NCBI GenBank assembly: GCA_905221605.1
Contig: CAJNDS010001557.1
Coordinates: forward strand, 287,501 to 322,500
Source of the DNA: Symbiodinium natans
Lineage: Eukaryota > Sar > Dinophyceae > Suessiales > Symbiodiniaceae
Direction: 5' to 3'
DNA length: 35,000 bases
Part shown: positions 30,048 through 35,000 of the stretch, piece by piece
Layout of the letters: each line of letters begins with the position of its first letter
Position numbering within the stretch: the stretch's first letter is position 1
Notes under the pieces: model-generated
What the model saw: only the letters and a program-made list of their open reading frames with translations
The model's database searches: none
What the model was told of the DNA's origin: nothing
Position numbers and translations under genes: made by a program

Positions 30048-30602
30048 CTGGGCGAAGGTGGGGTTTAGGGTTTAGGGTTTAGGGTTTAGGGTTTAGGGTT
30101 TCGGGTTTAGGGTTTAGGGTTGAGGGTTTCGGGTTTCGGGTTTAGGGTGATTTGAAGAGACTTGGAGGCTCGGGACGTTTAGTAAGTCTTAGGGGCTGAA
30201 TACCCTAGCACAAAAGAGTTAACCGTTTATATGGTCGGTTTAGGGTTTAGGGTTTAGGGTTTAGGGTTTAGGGTTTAGGGTTTAGGGTTTAGGGTTTAGG
30301 GTTTAGGGTTGATTCTATATAACGAAAAAAGGTTACCCAGTCCCTAAGAAGCAGTTCTCAAGTAGGGTTAAGTTGCGCTTGATCCGGAATGTTTGCTCAT
30401 AAGGGTTGGATGCGCGGGTTTGAAACTGTTACTTCAGACCCCGAAGCCCTCAGCAGACCCCGAAGCCCTAAACCCTAGGCGGTAAGCCACAGCCCTAAGA
30501 ACAAAAGCCACTAAGACCCAGCAGGGCTTCAGGTCTGTGAGTCTGGTGCCGTACATACAAGGTTCCGTCTTCAAAACAAAAAACAAAAGGCAGCGCAGTT
30601 TT

Positions 30603-30698
30603 TCAAGCCCAGCAACCATATTCTAAAATGGGTAAGGGAACCTTAAACCCTAAACCCTAAAGCCTAAGACACAAAAGGGCACCACTGGGCAACCAAGG
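30603..30698. mobile_element. Family A element with telomeric interior
   Basis: TTCAAGCCCAGCAACCATA left and CACTGGGCAACCAAGG right ends are kept. Part of the core is replaced by CCCTAAACCCTAAAGCC. It abuts the dynein exon at 30713. Confidence 0.7.
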
Positions 30699-30712
30699 AA
30701 TGAGGCCCTGGC

Positions 30713-30768
30713 CCAACTTCCCAATGGTTTCTCCGTCTGCGGTGCGATTTTCATCCAGGCGCCAGGCA
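30713..30768 (-). CDS. Dynein heavy chain exon 6
   Basis: Two bases finish a valine codon, followed by PGAWMKIAPQTEKPLGSW. This is the W-x-x-x-AP-x-T-x-KPLGSW signature of dynein heavy chains, diagnostic on its own. The donor is TGG|GCCAGG (GC) and the acceptor CAAG|TGC. A family A hairpin element with telomeric interior abuts the donor side. Confidence 0.93.
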
Positions 30769-31267
30769 CTTGCCTCTGCCAGCAGGGCGTTACGGGCTTG
30801 CGGGCTTCGGGGTCTCGGGCTTCAGGGTTTAGGATTTAGGGTTTGAGGTTAGGGCTTAGGGTCTAGAGTTTAGGGCTTAGGGTGTTAGATTCAGGGGTCG
30901 AGGGGCTTCGGGCGCTTGAGGGCCTCCTGCAAAATCCCACGCCTCCACCCCAAGGAGGGGAGTTCTCAAAATCATGATCACCTTTGTGGGTACCCGAAAT
31001 ATTCGGGGCCGCCTTAGAAGAGAGCAACCCCACAAGGGAGCCTAAACAAGAAGTGACCGGGACCCGAGAAGCACAGGAAGCTGCCCCTAAGCCCCCCAAA
31101 CCCCCCAAAACGCTCCCAAGGCCCTAAACCCCCTCAGTTTGCGGTTTAGGGTTTCGGTTTGGGGCTTGGGGTTCAGGGTTTGGGGTTTAGGGTTTAGGGT
31201 TGGGGGTTTAGGGTTTAGGGTTTGGGGTTTGGGGTTCAAGGTGTGCTCCCCCCCCCCCTCTGGGTGC

Positions 31268-31307
31268 CGAGCCCATTGAACATGGAAGTGCCGAGCTCAT
31301 CCAGAGA
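31268..31307 (-). CDS. Dynein heavy chain exon 5
   Basis: Encodes SLDELGTSMFNGL plus one base, the LDELxxxxFNxxVP segment of the dynein C-terminal domain. The acceptor is GACGCAG|TCT and the donor CTCG|GCACCC (GC). Phase 1 at the 3' end, matching the next exon. The flank on the donor side is TTTGGGG-like on the + strand, one of two exceptions to the usual telomeric orientation. Confidence 0.88.
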
Positions 31308-31799
31308 CTGCGTCGTGTTCAGTTAGAGGGGGGGTAGGGTTTAGGGTTAAAGGTTTAGGGTTTAGGATTTAGGGTTTATAGGAACTATCGGCCCTGGCGC
31401 GAAAATTCGGCAGACAAACCTCGAAAACCATAAGCCATGCGGTCTACAAGCCCCAACTTGCCAAAGCCCTAGAAAAAAGCTCTGAGGGCCCTTAGCTCTT
31501 CCATACACGCGCATGAATGTCAAGGGGCTCACTCGCGTCCACTACGCGACCCAGATGTAGGCGTTGCTTAAAAATCTGAGGGTTCGGTCATCGGTGCCTC
31601 TGAACATCAGAAATCCTTGAGGAAAGGTCCAGGGGTAGGGATCCCAAAAGCAAACCCCCCCCCCCCCCCCCCCCCGCACCCACGCATGGGGCTTCATCTT
31701 AATTATGGCGCCCCGTTCAGGCTGCCAGATTATTTCGTGGCAGAAGAAATCAAATCATGGTACCCTGATACTCCATGTACCGAAATAGAGTAGAAATCA

Positions 31800-31837
31800 A
31801 CAAATATATGTATATATATATAAGCATATAAATAAAA

Positions 31838-31868
<31 letters not shown>

Positions 31869-31890
31869 GATAGATAGATGAATATAAGTA
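31800..31890. repeat. AT-rich microsatellite
   Basis: TATATA and ATAAATA runs followed by TAGATAGATAGATG, inside the dynein intron between exons 4 and 5. Confidence 0.92.
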
Positions 31891-32021
31891 TAATCAAGAA
31901 GCATTACATAACTAACTCAACGCACAAATTGTAAAGTGTCTACATCATACTGAGGTACATGGACCCTTTGGATGAACCGACCCTTGGGACCGATCGCAAG
32001 CCCCCCCCCCCTCCCCCTTGG

Positions 32022-32140
32022 CCTTGGTAGCCCAGTAACCATATCAAAATCAGGGTAACCCTAAACCCTAAACCCTAAACCCTAAACCCTAAACCCTAAA
32101 CCCTAAACCCTCAAACCCTAAACCTACTGGGCTGCCAAGG
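32022..32140. mobile_element. Family A element with telomeric interior
   Basis: CCTTGGTAGCCCAGTAACCAT and CTACTGGGCTGCCAAGG are near-perfect inverted ends. Between them is only a remnant (ATCAAAATCAGGGT) and about 80 bp of CCCTAAA repeats. It ends about 20 bp from the dynein exon at 32160. Confidence 0.8.
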
Positions 32141-32159
32141 TTTCGGTGTGCTGAGAGGC

Positions 32160-32201
32160 CTGACTCATGCCGATCTCGCCCTTGATGGCGCGCTTCAGGT
32201 C
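32160..32201 (-). CDS. Dynein heavy chain exon 4
   Basis: Fourteen codons, DLKRAIKGEIGMSQ, the near-invariant K-x-A-I-K-G-x-x-x-M-S block of dynein heavy chains. The acceptor is GCCAG|GAC and the donor CAG|GCCTCT. An inverted-repeat element filled with telomeric repeats begins about 20 bp downstream of the donor. Confidence 0.92.
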
Positions 32202-32599
32202 CTGGCAACTTTGGGGGTTTAGGGTTTAGAGTTTAGGGTTTAGGGTTTAGGGTTTAGGGCTCAGGGTTTGGTAACCGGCACAGAAAGTTGCGGGCCGTTT
32301 AGGGTTTTTTCTGGAACAGGGCTGGCATCTCAGGGTAGGATGTTCGGGCCAAGCCCCTCGAAATGGTCAAGACGACTCAAGTTTAGGCTTTAGGGTTTAG
32401 GGTTTAGGGTTTAGGGGTTGCTCGGTGCTTAGCATCTTAGGTGTCTTGAGCTCGGACAAAAAGCTAAAAGGACCCGAAGCGCCCACGTTTTTTTCGAAAC
32501 CTTTCAATATGAGAACGGGAGCCCCCTAAACCCTAAACCCTAAACCCTGAACCCTGAACCCTGAACCCTGAACCCTGAACCCCCCCACTGCCGACAGGC

Positions 32600-32659
32600 C
32601 AGTGGTGCGGCGATGTTGCCAACCATGCGCTTGACAAGGGCCTCGTAGCGCTCGATCTC
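32600..32659 (-). CDS. Dynein heavy chain exon 3
   Basis: Twenty codons, EIERYEALVKRMVGNIAAPL, the conserved helix that follows VLMQ in dynein heavy chains. The acceptor is CGCAG|GAG, only a few bases after a CCCTAAG unit. The donor is CTG|GCCTGT (GC type). Phase 0 at both ends. Confidence 0.92.
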
Positions 32660-32952
32660 CTGCGTATGGCTTAGGGTTAAGGGTTAGGGTTTAGGGTGTA
32701 GGGTTCAGGGTTTGGGGTTTGGGCTTAGGGTTTAGGCTTTCGGGTTTAGGGTTTGGGGCAGACCCGAAACGCTCACACACCTCAGTCTGTCCAACAGGTG
32801 CCACCTTAATCCCACAAAAACCCTAAACCCTAGACTGCAAGAAAACTCCCAATAGGCCCCCCCACACCCTAAACCACAATAGGAACCCCAAACTCGCGCC
32901 ACTAACACTTAATCCTACACACTGAACCCTAAAACCCTAGACCCCATAAGCC

Positions 32953-33163
32953 CTCGACCCCCCTAAACCCTAAACCCTAAACCCTAAACCCTAAACCCTA
33001 AACCCTAAACCCTAAACCCTAAACCCTAAACCCTAACCCCCAAGCCTGAGCTTGCGCATCCGCAATCGCTCAAGTCTAAACCCTAAACCCTAAACCCTAA
33101 ACCCTCAACCCTCAACCCTCAACCCTCAACCCTAAACCCTAAACCCTAAACCCTAAACCCTAA
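32953..33163 (-). repeat. CCCTAAA array, two blocks
   Basis: Perfect units at 32953-33035 and 33075-33163, the second with a run of CCCTCAA. Ends 5 bp from dynein exon 2. Confidence 0.96.
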
Positions 33164-33168
33164 GCGTC

Positions 33169-33207
33169 CTGCATGAGCACGACTTCCAGTGGGGTGGGGA
33201 CCCCATC
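33169..33207 (-). CDS. Dynein heavy chain exon 2
   Basis: Thirteen codons, DGVPTPLEVVLMQ, in phase 0 on both sides. Together with the next exon this gives LEVVLMQEIERY, a strong dynein heavy chain signature just after the AAA6 region. The acceptor is GAG|GAT and the donor CAG|GACGCT, a GA donor. TTTAGGG lies to the right and CCCTAAA to the left on the + strand. Confidence 0.88.
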
Positions 33208-33261
33208 CTCTCGGCAAGCAGGGCACTCAGAGTTTCCAGGGCTCAAGGGTTTAGTATTTAT

Positions 33262-33405
33262 TAAGGTTTAGGGTTTAGGGTTTAGGGTTTAGGGTTTAGG
33301 GTTTAGGGTTTAGGGTTTAGGGTTTAGGGTTTAGGGTTTAGGTTTAGGGTTTAGGGTTTAGGGTTTAGGGTTTAGGGTTTAGGGTTTAGGGTTTAGGGTT
33401 TGGGG
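33262..33405 (+). repeat. TTTAGGG array
   Basis: About twenty units with one shortened TTAGGTTTAGG slip, on the acceptor side of dynein exon 2. Confidence 0.97.
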
Positions 33406-33670
33406 GTTTAACTAGGGTTTACAGGTTTTGCCCTACACCCGAAAGCACTTTTAAGGTGCACGTCTACGCCTTAGGGCTATTGCGCTTCTATGGCTCGGCG
33501 TGTGAGGTTTCTGGGTTCTTAGTTGCTGAGTTCATAAGCCACCCAAACATGCACACTTTCAGTTCTATAGGGGGTTATAGCATCCCATAGCATCCCAAAA
33601 AGTGAAAAGCGCAATCATAGGGCGTTGTGTCGTTTTGAGAATTGAGAACTCTGCCTATCGCGTAGGGCAC

Positions 33671-33733
33671 CCTAAACCCTAAACCCTAAACCCTAAACCC
33701 TAAAAACCCTAAACCCTAAACCCTAAGCCCTAA
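33671..33733 (-). repeat. CCCTAAA array
   Basis: Donor side of dynein exon 1, pairing in orientation with 33262-33405 across the same intron. Confidence 0.96.
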
Positions 33734-33751
33734 TGCCCCCCCCCCCCCTGC

Positions 33752-33818
33752 CTTGAGGAACTTCAGCTCATCCTTCGGGATGTTGGACTGAATGTCGGAG
33801 GCCGTCTTGTCGATGATC
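33752..33818 (-). CDS. Dynein heavy chain exon 1 of window
   Basis: Encodes IIDKTASDIQSNIPKDELK then FLK, matching the helical stretch before the PLEVVLMQEIERY block of dynein heavy chains (a region usually reading like AxxILxxLPxxFD). The first base completes a codon from an upstream exon outside the recognised set. The 5' boundary follows GCCGAG (AG|G acceptor); the donor is AAG|GCAGGG, a GC type. The flanks are CCCTAAA on the left and a very long TTTAGGG array on the right. Confidence 0.75.
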
Positions 33819-33856
33819 CTCGGCGTGAGGTCCACGCGCCGAGGATTCGGGGGGTA

Positions 33857-34108
33857 GGGTTTAGGGTTTAGGGTTTAGGGTTTAGGGTTTAGGGTTTAGG
33901 GTTTAGGGTTTAGGGTTTAGGGTTTAGGGTTTAGGGTTTAGGGTTTAGGGTTTAGGGTTTAGGGTTTAGGGTTTAGGGTTTAGGGTTTAGGGTTTAGGGT
34001 TTAGGGTTTAGGGTTTAGGGTTTAGGGTTTAGGGTTTAGGGTTTAGGGTTTAGGGTTTAGGGTTTAGGGTTTAGGGTTTAGGGTTTAGGGTTTAGGGTTT
34101 AGGGTTTA
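33857..34108 (+). repeat. Longest TTTAGGG array
   Basis: About 250 bp, roughly 36 nearly perfect units, beginning some 40 bp from the acceptor of dynein exon 1. Confidence 0.98.
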
Positions 34109-34206
34109 GAAGGGGAATTACCCGATTCTCAAGAAGCATGAGAAGCGATAGGGTGCCCGGTTGTATTATGGGGGCTTTATGGCTTCTCCGAGCCCTAGGG
34201 TAAAGG

Positions 34207-34310
34207 CCTAGTTGCTAAGTACCCGGGCCCAAGAAAGGTTAACTTTTCTATTATGGCAGGATTGTATATACCCCAACAGGTTAAAGGTTATCTGCTCAGC
34301 TACTAAGAAG
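34207..34310. mobile_element. Family A2 element
   Basis: CCTAGTTGCTAAGTACCC and CAGCTACTAAG ends with AAAGGTTAACTT / AGGTTAAAGGTT inside, like the 4501 copy. Confidence 0.65.
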
Positions 34311-34378
34311 GGCTTAGGGTGTTGGGTAACCTGTGCGACATCCTGGATTTGGGACTTTAGGCATGTAGCTCTCCGACA

Positions 34379-34582
34379 CTAAGTGTCAAAATAAGGCAAG
34401 CGGGTTTGTGCGTGCTTCACAAATTCAGCGGCCTCCGCAATCATGCCAGCGTTGATCAAACCACACAGAGCGATCCACGCACGATCGTCCACTCGAAGCT
34501 TGCGAAGGCAAATGTAGGTCTTAGGACCCACTGCTGCTGAGTTCTCAGAGGGTTCTCGGATCGGGGGGGCTTCGTAAGCAGG
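34379..34582 (-). CDS. Terminal exon of a PPR-like protein
   Basis: A 67-codon open frame ending in TAG, starting after a TTAACAG acceptor (first codon CCT). It contains a helix pair, AWIALCGLINAGMIAEAAEF, that fits the pentatricopeptide repeat pattern (L-x-x-x-G-x-x-x-A-G-x-x-x-E-A). PPR proteins bind organellar RNA; organelle targeting cannot be judged from this piece. Codon use is ordinary and, unlike the surrounding exons, it runs 204 bp uninterrupted. It lies just upstream of an internal dynein exon on the same strand, so it is either nested within a dynein intron or a transposed gene fragment. Confidence 0.6.
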   Translation of the reverse strand, partial: PAYEAPPIREPSENSAAVGPKTYICLRKLRVDDRAWIALCGLINAGMIAEAAEFVKHAQTRLPYFDT

Positions 34583-35000
34583 CTGTTAAGTTAAGAAGGA
34601 TATCCCCAAATCCCCTAAACCCTGAACCCTAAACCCCGTCACCCGACCCTTCAAGTAGGTTTAGGGAGGGTTGCTGTTCCCTCCTGGTTTGAAACCTGAT
34701 CAATGGAGAAGAAATTCCAGGTCACTACTCTAGGGTTTAGGGTTTAGGGTTTAGAGGGTTGAGGGTTTAGGGCTCTTGAAGGGGCTTACTTAAGGCTTGC
34801 ATAGGGGAATGAAGCATTTACAAGGCGTATGTGAGGCTTCAACGGGACAAAACTGCCCACCTAGAACTCACGGGACCCCTAAAACGTAAATCCGAAGTTC
34901 AACATTTAAAATTCAACGCAGAAGCAGCAACCTCGCACACAAGAAATCAACAGGCTCCGAGTTCATCACTACATACGGCTTTATGTTTCAACCCGATCTA

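Larger units (their letters stand above)
22412..33818 (-). other. Dynein heavy chain gene, C-terminal part (15 exons)
   Basis: Minus-strand gene segment for the C-terminal domain of a dynein heavy chain, the motor ATPase of ciliary/flagellar axonemes. Fifteen exons totalling 703 bp join in one reading frame with no stop. The product contains the family's C-terminal landmarks in the right order: P-x-E-V-V-L-M-Q-E-I-E-R-Y, a LKRAIKGEIGMS block, LDELGTSMFNG, WMKIAPQTEKPLGSW, FWLSGFHIP, SLLSALVQ, GWALDKSTLYT, YVEGLYLEGARWD and PIIEVIPVEANRLKL. The LYLEGARWD plus VEANRLKL combination recalls axonemal inner-arm (DNAH10-like) chains, but the class is an inference. Introns are 398-1503 bp. The AAA motor region must lie beyond 35000. 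The last 40 or so residues expected after the final exon were not found with confidence. Confidence 0.9.

Noticed and set aside
1-35000. True chromosome end (telomere)
   Set aside because: Arrays are short, in both orientations, interrupted by exons and elements, and none runs off either end of the window.
1-35000. CRISPR array, tRNA, rRNA or bacterial operon
   Set aside because: No tRNA-like clover-leaf, rRNA core or regularly spaced direct repeats with unique spacers were recognised; the regular repeats present are telomeric or minisatellite.

Overview
This is a nuclear eukaryotic window, most probably from a dinoflagellate (Suessiales/Symbiodiniaceae-like, or a relative with the same intron biology). 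No single bacterial-style ORF is convincing; the coding information is in exons of 27-70 bp (one terminal exon of about 200 bp) separated by introns of about 0.4-1.5 kb. The decisive evidence is on the minus strand between 33818 and 22412. Fifteen short exons read through, in phase, into about 234 codons of the C-terminal domain of a dynein heavy chain. Their introns mostly have GC or GA donors (11 GC, 2 GA, 2 GT counting the donor after the last exon) and 11 of 14 acceptors are AG|G, the splice-site style known from dinoflagellate genomes.

The most striking property of the window is the amount of plant/alveolate-type telomeric repeat (TTTAGGG/CCCTAAA). Dozens of blocks, from a few units to about 250 bp, are spread over the whole 35 kb. 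They are not random: in most of the dynein introns a TTTAGGG block follows the 5' splice site within tens of bases and a CCCTAAA block precedes the 3' splice site. Such an intron is bounded by telomeric inverted repeats, and exons fall where the + strand switches from CCCTAAA to TTTAGGG. The same switch marks many further GC-rich islands that look like exons of other genes.

Layout. 1-440: tandem hairpin repeat. 440-7100: telomeric blocks, a 28-bp-type minisatellite (2680-3190), several hairpin elements and a few candidate exons. 7100-8510: candidate exons, probably of a plus-strand gene (start-like exon at 7150, 80-codon ORF ending at 8241, exon at 8443-8505). 9070-10690: unusual TTACGGGCG-rich repeat land. 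10690-17850: alternating telomeric blocks, mobile-element-like hairpins and candidate exons whose strand is often ambiguous. 19335-20919: three in-phase exons that may begin a minus-strand gene downstream of dynein. 22412-33818: dynein exons. 34379-34582: terminal exon of a PPR-like protein on the minus strand, sitting upstream of an internal dynein exon, so possibly nested in a dynein intron.

At least four families of short non-autonomous inverted-repeat elements (called A-D here) are scattered in the introns. Several copies are broken, or have their interior replaced, by telomeric repeats. Exact gene boundaries outside dynein are tentative: the GC-rich islands are short and often open in more than one frame and on both strands.
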